Of a stretch of 64,000 nucleotides of DNA, positions 1 through 14,000 are shown one piece after another. Source of the stretch: Coturnix japonica (Eukaryota; Chordata; Aves; Galliformes; Phasianidae); assembly GCF_001577835.2 (NCBI RefSeq), contig NC_029518.1, positions 47,215,640 through 47,279,639 on the forward strand. Reading direction: 5' to 3'. Made by a program: the position numbers and the translations under genes. Position 1 is the first letter of the stretch; each line of letters begins with the position of its first letter. The notes below the pieces were generated by a model that worked only from the letters and a program-made list of their open reading frames with translations, was not told the DNA's origin and made no database searches.

Positions 1-3000
1 AATACAAGCTATGTTTTGGATACATCTTACATACACCATGCGTATACATTATATATCCATGTGTATGTTTAGCTCACCTTGGTGATAAGTGTTTTCAATA
101 GGAAATACAACTAGCACACACATCCTCCTTCCAGGAAGCGGCAGGAAAGGATGTGTGTGGTGTCACTGCCAGATGAGCAAATCCCGCTCTGATAGAATGA
201 GGAAGGAAGAGGCACCAGACCTGTGTGGTCCCTGGAGCCCTCAGTGCTGAGGCTGTAGGATTGCCAGCAGCACGTGGGGCCTGCTGCTCCGTTCTACCAG
301 CGACTGACAGAACACGTGTTCCGGGTCCCAGATGCCTAGTCATGTGTGGTGGCACCAAGTGTCAAGTGGTGCCCTGCTGACTTGGCGGCTGCTCCTGCAT
401 TCTTTGTGCTGAAGGCCCTGGGAGAGGTGGTGCTGATTTGAAGCCGGTAGCACGGCTGCAATGCCTTTTGAATGAGAGGCCTTCAAAGAAGAGGTCTCGC
501 CTTCTCCCTTACTTGCCCAATCCTCAGTTAATCTCTTGAGTGCCCTACCACTGGCCTGGGATGGAGCAAAAACGCCACCCCTGGAGTTATTCAAAAGCTG
601 TGTGGATGTGGGCATGGCAGGGGTGGACTGGTGGTCAGACTAGGTGATCTTAGAAGTCTTTTCCAACCTTAATGTTTCAATGAGTCTGTAATTCTATGGC
701 CTGTGGCTGGGAGGTGCTGGGTGCTGCTCCTGTACAGTGCTGTGAGTAATGCAGTGTGCTGTGCCAGGCTGGTAGCAGTGTATGGGATGGGAGTATGGAT
801 ACAGTGACAGGATCAGTGACAAATGGTGTAATTATTGTTCGATACTGTGTGCGCTTGTTGCTGAGGTGCAGCTATGCATTAGGTATATTTTCCACCATTA
901 GTGTGCACTTAATTGTCCCGCATTGTAAGTCAAAGCAGTCAAAGGCTCATTTGCAAACCTAATGGGAACTAGTGCAGATCCTGGAGTAGTATGACTGTGT
1001 AAGAGACTGATTGCTACAGTGTTCTCATTTTCACATGGTCTCAGAAGACATCTCTGACATGTGAACAGCAGCTAGTCATTCAGATTTTATGGTAAACACT
1101 GCATGCTGAGAAAATGGGATTATTTGCCTAAGAAGTAGAAGATGAGTTGAATGGGAATAAAAGCTAGAAATGATGTGAGAACTGCCAGTTTCGGTAGAGC
1201 TACACATCATATTGAGAGTGGCAGTGGGAGGCTTGGAGAGCTGTGTGCTTATATGCTTTCCTGCACAACATGAATTACCTCTTAAGGCAGAAAGGGCTGT
1301 GGAATCAAGTACTTAGCTTCCAGGCTGAAGCCTTAGGTGGGCTTCTTCAAGATATATTTCAATTGCTCTGCTTTTAAAATAAAATGAGTTAAAGTGCTTT
1401 GAGTGCAGGTCTGCCAGCACCTGTTTCTTCTTCCTCTGGCTGTCCTGCTCGGGCTGTATGGGAGGGAGTAGCGTAAGGTTGTTCTCTGAGCTGCTGTGAC
1501 ATGGCTATTCTGCAGTGTGTTGCAGGGGCCAGGACCTGGGACTCTGTCCTTTCTATTCTTTCCCTCAAGCACTTAACTTTGTGGCCTATGATTAAAACCC
1601 GAAACCATCAGCCCGTACCCCACCCATAAGTGAATTCACACTTTACACTTTGGGCAGACTCTGCTGATGTTGTTTTTTATAAGTTTCATTTGTTCAAGTA
1701 CTTCATGTTACACCTGACTTTGTGGGCATAAATAATCCCGTTCATTCAGGGTAATCTTGCTCACAAGATGTTTGCAGAACTGGAGTGTATTTAAAGCATG
1801 CATTGCCAGCGAGTTCCCTCCTGGCTCCACTGAGGTTTTATTTTAAGATGTTGCTGCTTTCTAAGATAAGCATGAATCAAACGAGACAGCTCCAAATGCT
1901 AAGGGAGCAGTGGTCACATACTTCTGCTTAAGCACGTGCCACCATACAACTGACCACACCGTTTAGCTGTCACTAAGCCTGTTTCTTTTTTTGCATGTGT
2001 GTGTGTAAGCAGGTAGGAAATCTCTTTAGCATGATGCCAAGGATACTGCTATTCTATGGCAACTAGCAGGAAATAACAAGAGTTTCAACAGAATGAAGGT
2101 CAGTCTCCTTGAATTCTGCTTGGGAAAACCCTGGAAGTTGACCATAACATTTAACTCTGCACATCCCGAGGATACTCAGATATTTGGCTTTTGGTGGTGG
2201 TTTATTTTATTTTCTCTTTCTTCAGTGCATCCTTTTAAATATGGGCTATTTGGAATTTGTGTTGAAAGCACGTTTTGGTTTGCAGATATCTCTAACAGGA
2301 AAATCTAAAAGAGATGGTTCTTTCCACGTGTCTTTATCTCCATGCTGCTGCAATTTGCTCTTCTCCCTTGGTTTTTCTGCCTGTCCTGTGCAGGTTGATT
2401 CCTTTCTGTAGAATAGCAAGAGCTGCAGTGCTAAATCAAGATCAAGAATACCTTGGTAAGGCTGTTTCACAAACAGCATGAGATAGAGGAATGTGTACTT
2501 CCCGAATAGCATTAACTGCTTGTAATTCTGAGCTTGAAAGTATGATACCACACGGAGCGTATTAAAAGACATTGATTTTTAGTTTTAATGAAGTGGAAAG
2601 AGCACTTGATTACCTCACTGTGTTTTCTCCCACTCAGAATCCATGATTTTCAAAGGGCATCCCTGGACTCTCTGACACCGTATTCTCTTGCTTAAGCCTG
2701 TTAGAAACTCTGGTGGGGATGAAATCCATTTCCAGTGCTTGCTGTGGGTTGTAAAAGAGTTTGAAATAAGGTCAGTTGTGCTCGGCTGGTAACTCACTGT
2801 CTGACTTCTTTGTTTTTATCAGTTTTTTTCCTCTGGAGAACCTCTATTTGCATGTGTTAAAAAAAAATAATCTGGATCTTTGAGATGAAAATATAAACAG
2901 ATATAAATGAAAATTCTAGTTCTTGTCTGTGTCAGTGAAGAACCTAAAAGATTAGCCATGAAGAGGAGGGTCTGTGTACATTTTGTCTTGTTCATCTCAA

Positions 3001-4941
3001 TCTAAGGGCTGCTACTGGGGTCTAAATGAGCATGTAGGGGTGTCTCAGGATTAGCATCGTCTCCTGCTAGGACCGGCACCTGGTCCTTACTCTCCAATGA
3101 TTAAGTGTTGGGGAAGACCTCCCAGATGTGCCTGGACCCTGTGGACCCCACAGGGTCAGAGAGCAAGTGCTGACATTCAGCCCAGCCCAACTGCTGGGAC
3201 TCAGTTCTCCTGTTGCAGTCATTTTCTCCTCCTCCCATTCTTTGAGGAAGCTGTGACTATGTCTGTCCAAAGAAAATATTTCTCCATTGCCTGTTAGATG
3301 TGTATATCCTTAGGAGCAGCAAAGTTGTCTCTTGTGTGTATTGAGGTATGATAGGAGATTGTCTATCCCCTACAGAGCCTCAGTCTTGCCTAGGTTGGCA
3401 CTGTTCTTTTTGCCTTAAGTGGGGCTCCTCTCAATAGAGAGAGGTATCTCTCCAGACAGCACACAGAGCTGCTTTAGTGCTAAATGTCAAATCTGTGTGC
3501 TGAGGGCTGTTGTTGCTGACCTGCCTGACCCGTCCTATCACAGGTACTGTGTGTAATGTGGCTCACACTGTTCATCCCATGGCTGGCACTGTGCATTGTC
3601 TATTTAGTGATGCCAGCTGTTGGGGAAGGCTGCATGTTGATGTTTTGGGAGCACTAATGACTCCTGTATAACCAGGTTCATTCACAGATTAATAACGAGT
3701 CTGGCTTCGTCCTGTTGGAAGGCACTGTCCCATCCTACAGTGCTCTCAAACAACCTTGTGTTTTTGGTTCATTAACTGTCACAGCAACTGTACCGACTTA
3801 GTTTAGCCAGTGTTATTTCAATCACTGCAGCTGTATGTGATCTACGACACTTGTTTGGCCTGTCCCGTCCTATCCTACAGGAATAAATAACTTTAGAACT
3901 AATAGAGCTTTTTAAAAGACTAAAATGTGCTGTAAGGCTTAGCAATAAGCAAGTGATTTATAAAGCACTAGAATTGTGTTTCGCTAGTGCCTTGACAGGT
4001 CAACCCCCAAGGAGAACATCAAGTATCTAAGCATTATATTGTCCTGGAATAATAAACAATTGAAGAACCAGTCCAGTACACATTAAAAACATAGCTAAGT
4101 TAGTCTGTAGTTTTGTCTTCCAAAAGGAGTCTGTGTGTTCAGTGTCAGGTGGAATCACCTCCAGAGCCATCTCTGCACCTCTGTTGTGCTGAGGCTGTGC
4201 GCAATCAGAGGACAGTGATGATATACAAAGGTGTGGAAACAGACAGTAGGCAAAGGAAAAAGAGTGACATGCTGGAAAGTATTAGGTGAAAGAGTTTCTA
4301 AAAACATAACTGAAATGAGACTGAGGAAACAAAAGAGAAACTGTTAGACGGAAGAGCAGATTTGTTTTTTCAGTGTAGGAAGTTCAAATATTACTTAGTT
4401 TTCGGTAAGTTTTAGCTATCAGCTCAGCCTCCTGTGCCAAGAGGTCTCTGTAGACTTTTTTAGTGTTACAAACTCTGCATGGGCAGTGCAGGATGCTTTC
4501 TGGCCTTTGGTATTTTCTCTCTGTCTTTGTGGTAGTCATGGCTCACCTGCGTTGTTGAGTGAAGAGAATGCATTGAACCCCTTCCAAGATTACTAACATT
4601 TCTAAGCAATTAAATCAAGGATCTGAGAAGAACCAACATAAGCTCTTTTCTGCTTCAGCTGCTCTTAGAAATATCAGCAATCACCCATACTAATTAAACA
4701 GGTGACTTAATACCTCTCGCAGTGGAGCGGCAGCAGGTGATTTGCCCATTGAAACACTACCTCTTTGTCTGCCCAGTGCTCATCCGGGAAAAGCTTAGGG
4801 TTGCAGGCCAGCGTGAATCCAAGTGCACTCAAATAAAACCACTCCTCCCCACGGTTCTTTCAGAACGCTTTCCATGGAGGAGAAATTTTTACAGCTAGTA
4901 CACGATGTATCCAGAGTGAATGCATCACTTGCTTCTTGCAG
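1..4941. other. Noncoding, no gene recognised
   Basis: Apart from the CR1 tail at 573-700 nothing is identified. Reading frames are short, on both strands, and lack family motifs. It may be intron or flank of the PR-PLAGL1 gene. Confidence 0.6.
573..700 (+). mobile_element. CR1 LINE fragment, 3' end
   Basis: CCACCCCTGGAGTTATTCAA, then GACTAGGTGATCTTAGAAG, CTTTTCCAACCTTAATG and TCTGTAATTCTATGG match the last 130 bases of CR1. Confidence 0.85.
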
Positions 4942-5058
4942 ACCTGGCAGTCGGGACAGGCCTTCTCATTCTGGTGCTGCCAAGCGCTGACAAGAGATGG
5001 CTGTTCTCCCTTGGCCCTCGGGGGCGGGTGCTGATGGAGCTAGGAAAAACAGTGTCAG
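4942..5058 (+). other. Exon-like GC-rich segment, possible 5' exon
   Basis: A typical acceptor (TTGCTTCTTGCAG) and donor (GTGTCAG|GTGAGG) bracket 117 bases that are richer in G, C and CpG than the flanks. One frame is open throughout and holds an ATG with G at +4 (ATGGAGCTAGG) near the end. It could be an untranslated or start exon of the PR-PLAGL1 gene. It could equally be chance. Confidence 0.2.
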
Positions 5059-8000
5059 GTGAGGATTTCCAGTCTCTGGGGGCTGTCCTCTCCCAAGTGA
5101 AGGACAATGAAGCTTAGAATTTCAGCAAAACATGACACAGCCTGTAGTGCTGATACACAGAGTCAGTGAAACTGATATATTTCTGCCGAATGTTTTGGTT
5201 TCGGCAGCTGAGTACGTTCAGGCAAAAATAAGTTTTACTGGAAATATTCTGTCTGGTTCACGACTTGTTTGTTTGTATGAACCTGTCAGTGTTCACAACA
5301 CAAGTAAATAAGCAGGCAGAGCTAGCGTGCTGTTACTATAACGTCTGTAGAATGTAGTGTTCTGTGGCTCTGAAGAGTGTTCTCTGCTTTTGCCTCTGTC
5401 AGCTCAGTTGGGGATGGGACAGTGGTGAAACGCTTTCCACTGCTATAGTGTTTTGGAAACTCTTGGACTTTAATTTTTGTTTAAAACAAAAGATTGCAGA
5501 GGAATTTTCAGTATTTTGGAGGTTGCAGATGGATCTTAATGATATTCTTATCGCTGTTTGTGCCCAGCCAGGCTTCTGGGCCATATTCTCATGCAACAGC
5601 TGCCAGTGACAAGAATAATTTTCACGCTTGGAAATCATCTTTACTTGACCTGTGCACGTTTACATGCTGTTCTTCACTCTGAAATAGTTCTAGTGTGAGT
5701 GAGTGATAGAATCATCTCTTTTTAGTGCATGAGTTTACTCTACAGATTTTTCTGCTGAATCTGCTACAATCTGTGGAGCTTTTTGATTAATAAAAATGTA
5801 GCCTAGTTTTAACGTGTTTGTTGTAAAAAATGAAGAGACAATGATGTGACCAAACCAGAGATACAGACAGAGAAGAAGGATAAACAAGTGAATAAATTGA
5901 TTTCCACTCTTTGTCTTATCCCACAGTAAGAGAGAAGACTAACTCATTTTTCTTCTGTAGGTTGAGCTTAGAACTTGATTAGTCAGCATTATAGCCTAAA
6001 TCACAGAACACTGGTTTCTGCAGGCCTCAGCACCCATAAATATTTACGTAACATCATTTATTACCATTTAAAATCAATTTTATTTAAAATGATATTTTGA
6101 CAAGGATGTTCTTCAAAATTTGAATGCATGGGGTTTGCAGGATACCATAATTGAGATTGTTGTGAAGAACTGGGCTTTCAGTTTGTCCCAGCAGAGCAAT
6201 GACTCTTGAATAATAGCGATTCTCCCTGTGTTTTGTTGTTCTTTTTTAAACACTATAGTGAAGTTGGAGACTGCAGTGTCATGATGCAATGAGTAAAGTA
6301 CATTTCAAAGCTATTTAAGCACTGGATATTGGGCACTTTTGGCTAACCCTAAGTTCTTCTACCTGCAGATTTACATCCCACATGAAATCTTGCAGATTAT
6401 GTTGATACAGATTTTGTACATCGCTGAAATGATCTTTTGATAACTTGAGGTGCAGGTGTCAAGTGGATTTGGGTTTTTGTTAACTCACTGGACCATGCTG
6501 AATAAATGTTTTAGATGTCAAAGTTGGAGTTTAAGAGGTCACGCAACTGAGTGAAGAACTAACAGCAAGTGACCCATTGGTGAACTTCTAAGGAAAGGTT
6601 AGATAGAGATCACGGGATTTTTTTCTAGTTTATTGTTACAAGCTTTTTTATATTGGGTAACTTAATTGAATAAATAGTGTGTTCCTGTACTTAGTATTTA
6701 TCCATGGTGCACCAAATTTCATGTAGTAATTTAGTAATGATATGGGAGTTGATGGTCACTTACTTTTAAGTATTTTCTTCATTCAGTGGAGGCAGCAGCT
6801 TGAAATTATCCTTTACCAGCCACTGCAGAGCTCTTCAATATTGGCCTTGTTATTCTGATTTCCTTGTTCCAGCACTGAAAAAATAAGCTTGCATAGAAAA
6901 GAGCCAATTGCCTTGCATTTATTTAAGTTTCAGTCTTGCTAGAGAAAAGACCAGGACTGTACAGGATGAAGCCACAAGGCTGGAATTTTAAATAAACACA
7001 CATTATGCATTTAATGCCACTTCTTTATTTTTATTTTTGGATTACTTGAGTCACATGCAAGAAGTGCCATAGGACCCCCAAGGGGTTTTATGTACTGTAC
7101 AGTTAGTAAGAGGGCTTCCAATACAGGCCTCTGAAGGGAGAAATCTAGTTATAACTGTGCTACACACTGTCACTCTGGGAAAACAAGAACTTCAACTCAT
7201 CTTTAGCTGACAGTGGGGACCAGCTTTTTCTCTTTCCTGTACCTGAGTGGTAGGTTATTGTGCTGACTATGAATGGTGATTCACTGAATTGAATTTGAAT
7301 CTGTATCTGCTTTTATTCAGCAGTGATCTGTGAGTCACAGCTTGCTGATTTTTGGCATTGTCCTATGGTTTCATAATCAGAGGAAAAAGGAAGGAAACAG
7401 GTAAATAATATTTGGGAACATATGACTTCTGTTAGTGGGTTATATATTCATTCTTTGGAAGATTTGAGTTTCTTTATAGTTGTGCACCATGGGCATTCCA
7501 AGCATACTATGAAAACAGAACCGCTAAAATTAAAGACTTTACCAGTAATAATAGTACAAAAACACCAGTATTCTCTACCTGAATTCCTTTTTCAAGTGAA
7601 AACTTGTGGTAGTTTCTGGATGAAATGATGCTTTCCCTGCACTGAAGTTTAAGGCTATTTAAAAGTAAAAGCAAGACTCAGGAAGTGATATTTGACCAAA
7701 TAAACTGAACATTAGTATTTACATAACTCGGCAGCAACACTACACTGAAACAGAGGATGCATCTGGATTGTGTTGTTCATATGTGCAGAGTTTGTGAGTG
7801 TCTGAAACTGGGAGTGTTTGAATTAGCATCATCAAGGCAAGATGTGCAAATTGTTGACCTCCTGATGGCAAATGTATTTTTATGATTTCCTGAAGTTCAT
7901 TAAATACGTATCTGCCTGTTCTGGTCACAGGTGTGATTGTGGCAGTAGTTGGGAGCATGTGGGCCCACTGCCTCATTGGTCTGCTGGTAGATTTCCTTCA

Positions 8001-11000
8001 TCGTTTTTGGAAAGCTGGCAAATTATGGTATATTAATAGTGAGCTTGTGAAAGGAGATAGTGTTAAAGGCAAGGCTTTCGTAAAACTTCTTTTGATTTCC
8101 AGGAATTGACTCCTTAAGGTAGGCTCCCAAGAGAGAATGCAGACAAGGAAATCTCCCTATCGATCTGCCCATCTGTCAGTGGCTGCCCTGCCCAAAAGTG
8201 AGTGCCTATTCCTAGAGGGAAGATTGGAATTGGAGCTGAAAATGATGAGAATAGTTTAGCCAGTGTGTTGTGAATGAATGTCTCACAGGAAAAGTGCTTT
8301 TTCACATGACTACATACAAGTGGGTTTTGTGTTTGTTTTGTGCCAGCTCAGTCCTGAGTTTCAGCTAGGAGACCAGAATCCTCTCCACAGACTCATTGAA
8401 ATGGAAATGTTTCTGCCCTCTGCTGTGGAATGCAAATTATTTTAGGAATGTTCCTGGGTCTTGGGGCTTTTTAAAGCTCACACTTTAAAGGCTTTTTTAG
8501 CTTTTTAAAACTGATTCTCAGAACAAAACAAGCCTCTAGAAAGATAATTGGTGCCTTGATCTTGACCCAGCAAAATACAGAAGCAGAAGTGTAGGTTTAT
8601 CTTCCCATGTACTAACAGTTCCCAGTAAGTCAGTGGCGGTTAGACATGGGAAATGCAGAAATCCTTTTCTGGATCATGGTCAAAAAGCTGAGAACTTTGC
8701 AAAGCCAAATGACACAGAAGCCCTCAGTATGGAAGACCAGCGCAAGATACCATTTGGTATAATGCTTTTGCGTCTTTTGTTGCTATCTCTATTTAAAAAT
8801 ACCAAGTAAAGACCCGTACTTTCTTCATTGTCTGCTGTGTATCTTGCTGACCAAAGTAGACCAACATCAAGTGATAGAAGGTTTGGAAAATGATGAGAGA
8901 CAGCGCCATATATCAGAACAGGAAAAGCCTGCTAAGGAACAAAGAATGGAATTTTTGGATCCTTGTGTTTCTAGTTTCAAGTCACTGGATATAAAATGGA
9001 TTTGCTTTTAATGAAAGTTCTGATCTTTTTAATATATTTTTCTTAAACTGAAAATAGACTTGAGTAGATTTGGCTCATATGTGGACCACATTTGATGGTG
9101 CTGCATCTTAATGTTGTCACAACCAGGTCTGAATATCAGTTGGTGGGTGCAAGGAGTGGAAAGGCGAGAGTTTTGAGATAGATTTCTAGAGTTGGGACAC
9201 AAGTGTTTACGTGTTTATAGTACATGCATTAGGTGTTTTCTTCTAATGAATACAACCTGAAGCATAAGGTATGCTGAAAGTTAAGCGTGGGCAACCGATT
9301 TCTATTGGGGGGGAAGACAAAGTCCTTCCCAATTTAATCTTGATATAAGTAGGTTAAGTGTGGTTTTCCTGTCACGTCTGTGCATGTGTATTTTAGAGAC
9401 ATCTGCAACTGTTTTCCTTAGCTCAGATGTCTTGAAAAAATGCCTTTACTTGCATTTTACCTTTACTCAGTTATAGTGTGATAAAAGATGCTTAGATAAG
9501 AATAAGACATCTGTCTTTACTTGAGACTATTGTGGGTCTGTAACAGGTTGTACTGCACATTCTTCAGAGTATCTGAAGAAGAGCAGTGTCCCCTTTTTAT
9601 CTGCGTGAGGAAGTGGAGAGAGGGTTTCACTGCATCAAGAGGAGACTTACAGCAACTGATAAACTAATGCATCTCTCTGGTATGTGGCGTGATGCTGAGG
9701 TGCATTTTTGAGCCATATGATGTCAAATCATTACTTCTGATAGTAGTTCAAAAGTCATCATCCAGGTCTTTTTGCATGACATGGTTATTATCTCTTGCAG
9801 ACTGCGTGTTCTCTTGTCATTGGCAGATGATGCAGGATCACGATGCAAATGCAAGGGTATCACTCATAGCATGTGTTAATATGACAGCTGTTCCCATTGC
9901 AACTGCTTCTACCTGGCTCATACACGAACATATTTCACAGCCTATTCTTCTCCTCCATAGGCAGCACAGAACCCATCCTCACTTCTTTTACCAGTGCATA
10001 AATGCTCCTTGCCACCACAAAGCACTGAACTCCTCTTCATCCAGCAAGCCTGTAACCCATGCTTTACCCTCTGTAAGCACTGTTAACTATCATACCTTCA
10101 ATTCCTACTTAGGATAAGCACATAAATTTCCTGATAATGAAAGAACACAAGAACCTTGGAAGACTTTGTCTCAAATTAATTGTAAGAGCTTCAGTTTCCT
10201 TGTATGGGAAACATTCCCCACTCTGTTTCTTGTCCTTTATGCCCTTTCACTGATGAAACATGTCAGTATCTGAAAGCAACCATAAACAACTTTTGGCTTT
10301 GTGAGCAGCATGGCAAGTTTGGCTGATATACCTGCAGTGCTTTGTGTGAAGGCTGATGTGGTTTACAAGTAGTAAAACCACAGAAGATTGGCCAACGGGA
10401 ATGTTAAACTGTGGCCAGCATGGCCAGAGGCCAACCACCTAAGTTTAGATTGACAAGTGGCCAACGTGGCCAGAAAACACCAGGCACTGTGCCTAGCTGG
10501 CACAGCAGAAGAGGCTGCTTTCACTCTACATGTGCCATTCTGTGTGTGTTTTCGTCTTCTTGATTGAGGGGCAGTGCAAGAGGTACCTTCATGTACCAAA
10601 GGGCTGACCTTGAAGATGGAGAGATGGTGCCTTTCTGTGGCTAGGAGGGGAGGTTGTGAGTCTGTGTTGGGGGTAAGTGCAGGAAGGGTCTGGCTCAGCT
10701 TGTGAAGGAGCTTTTAGTTCTGCTTACACTCCCTTGCTTCTGCAAATACTCCTTGCTGCACTTAACTTCACCCTGTCAGAGATAACATGACTGACTGCTA
10801 GAAGAGGAGCAGTTCCTTGTGTTGGTGCACCCACTGCTCTGTTGCTCAGCGAGTGGCTTGTGTTTTTGCAACTGGGATGCCCTTAAGGAGTTGTTTGCTC
10901 TTGGTCTGCAAACTGTGCTCACCAAGAGCAGGACTTGGGCACTCAGATATTTTATTGCTGCTAACACTTCATCAGAGGACTGTGTGGGGGAAAATGGAGA

Positions 11001-14000
11001 AAGTTTCTGCAAGCTTTGAGGGCGTATGGAGAAACATACATTGGTAACTTATGGTTATCTTCTTCATAGTGCCCTGGTGTCTGGGCTGAATCTTCTGCAA
11101 CAGTCTTATACCTTCGAGTTCATCCAATGTGGGCTCTTAGGAGTAGAGTACAAAGTCACTTGCTTGTCCTGGTAAGCATCTCTAATATTGTGAGGGGCAG
11201 CAAGTGGATAGCAATGCCATTGTCCTTTGAGTCACAGACTGATTCCTTCCTGGTGGACTGCAGTAATAGGCAGCCCTGTCAGCATGGGCAAAATACGATC
11301 ACATATGGAAGCCATTGAAGTCTACTGTTCCCCCTGCAAGGCCTACATTCACAGAAATTAATATCATAGACAAGTGCCTTGCCCTTAGCCAGAACTGAGT
11401 CCAACTGCAAAGTTACTTGCAGAGTTCAAGTATTTTATGGTTAGTAGAAATCAGGAAACTTGCTGCTTAGAAACCCTGCTCTCAGCATGACTGTTTGCAT
11501 CTGGGAAGGAGGGCTTGTTCATGTCTCTCTAGCATCCAGGCTTCTTTACTGCTTCTGTCTCACATCTTTTGTCTTAGAGTGGAACTGCATGTAGACAGCT
11601 CATGCTAAACTGTGTATTCACCAGAGACAGCTGTTTTGGCAGAAGATAGAAGTTACAGAAGAAAAGTTGATGCGTTGGCACTTCTGTTTCATACATTGCC
11701 CTCAGTTCCCTTGATCTCAGACATAAAGGATGCGCTGGCAGTCTGGCTGCCAGTTTTCTGCCTGGCTTCTTGTAAAATGAGAAACAGCAATACTGTAGGA
11801 CTTGATTCATTTGCTTAAACATAAGCTTCTAGAGTTATCTGAGATGCCCTGGGTAATCCTGCCCTCCTGCCTGTCCAGGATGGGCTCATTTTCCTGTGCA
11901 CCCATCATTACGTCTACCAGCCTCATGTGGGTGCTTCAGATATCCTAGGGCATCTCAGAGGGCACTGGATGCTTATGTGTGAGCAACTGAAGCATCTTTC
12001 CTTGTAGCAACTTCCCTGCTGAAGGTCTCTAATGAACTGTTCTCTCTCAGTATTATCTCCTCGATCTTAGGGAATATATGCATGCCAAAAGTGGGAGTAA
12101 TCTTGGTTCTACACTGAAAATTAGAACTTCTGAGAATAAAGACTCAGTATACCCATCAGCTACCCTTCACCCCTGTTCTCTTTAAAGAGCAAGACATGTA
12201 TTTGTCATCTATTTTGTTAGGGCAGCATGTGTTTGAAAGGCTTGGCTAAGTATGTGGGAAGCAAAGACCAGGCACCTCTGTATGTTTCAAAGTCAGAACT
12301 CTTCCAGTTTCAGAGTGGAACATCTAAAAACTTTGTTTTCTTACATGTTACCTTTTATGCTAGAATTGACAATTTAAATCCATGGGAGTTTGATTATGTT
12401 GTGATGAGATGCATGGTAACATAGTAGCTCTGATTCACTAACTTTGTAATGAACTTAGGACTAGGTCTATGTTCACCTACAAACAAGATTATGTAAATTT
12501 ATCAATTGTTAACTTGATAATGTCATCAGCATAATTATTCTGTTGCTCAGTAGCCGTGATCTGTACACACACCATTGAGTAAATGATGGGGTAATGCTCA
12601 TTGTGGCTTCTTGTCTATCCAGGGACAAGTGGTATGTCCTCAAGGACCTTTCTTGGCATGTTATCCTTATTGGGCCGCTAGCTCCTCTTTTCCTCGCTAT
12701 GCTCTACATTTTTCCTATCTTATCTACTGCTTCTGTATTCCACGTGAGTCTGTTTCCTGCTCAGTTCTCATTCTTTGTAGTTTGTTTTTCTTCTATTGTC
12801 TTCTTCCAGGCTCCTCTACTCTTGGTTCTCCCAACCAGATCCAATTAATTTGGAAGTGACTAGCAATCATTGTACCTTTGAGCCATTTCAGTCAGCAGCA
12901 GAATACCATTGCCTCCACCAGTGGGAAGTTTTCACTCTGAATCATATACATGCACCTTCAGTCCCTACCCAAAATTTGGATATGGCAAAATGGCATATGC
13001 CGATGTGATTCTTACTGTTGCTTGTGAACCCCCTTATTATTGCCTGCCTTATTAGTTACATTGCTTCAAGCAGCCATATCCACGCATTGAGATTCCACAA
13101 TGGTAGACACTGCTGAGACAACTACTACAAAGGCAGGCTCTGCTCTTAGTATAAACTCTCTGATCATAATAATATTTCAAGAAAAAAAAAACAGTGGGTG
13201 AATGGGAAAGGAACAGAAGAAGCAGAGTTCAGCGGGAAACTAAAACTCTGCAGAAGTCTTTCAGGAGTGCAAACAAAGTGCCTTATCCTGCGTGTAGTTA
13301 ATATTCCCTTTGACTTTGCTATGAGGATACTTAAGATGAATACCAGAAACAGCAGGCTTAAACACAAAATGGCACGCAGTGGGGTAAAATACACAGTGCC
13401 TGAAAATTCTGTTTTTATAATACATGTTAATGAAGAAGCGGGGTATCGCAAATTGTTCCAACTTAATTAACATGCATTACTTTAATGTTGTCAGTTCAAA
13501 ATGTTTATGAAATGAACACATATATTAAGGAGTTAATAATAGATGGATTCACTCTTTTCCTTTGCTAATGGATTTTTTTTTTCTATTTAGATTTCCCTAG
13601 ATATGTTCTCTCTGTTTCTTAGAGAACCAGAAAAAAATATGTGCATGGTAACTAGCATGAATTTTAAACAGGAATAGTGCTACTTCAGAAAACTGATCTT
13701 CCTTTTTCATTTATTTTATGTAGGTTTCCTATGACTGATCTGTAAACATGTCCGCAGACCTGCTATGTAAGTACATTCCTGTCATCTCACAGTGATTTTA
13801 TTGTACCGTATGTTTTTATCAAATTCCCAGATGTGCTCATGGTTGATGTCTTTTATCTTAAGTATAAAGTCTGCTTTTACATTTGCGTTTCTTCTGAGAC
13901 ATCTGTGGAACAATATTACCATTATAATCAATGGGATTATTCTTGGAGTGAGGCATGACTTAATATGAGTAAAATTGTAAAAATCTGGCTCCTGCATAAG

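Noticed and set aside
9689-10117. A 142-codon frame, the longest in the left 25 kb (plus strand)
   Set aside because: No family motif, low-complexity Ser run, no start context or exon borders that fit; open frames of this size occur by chance.
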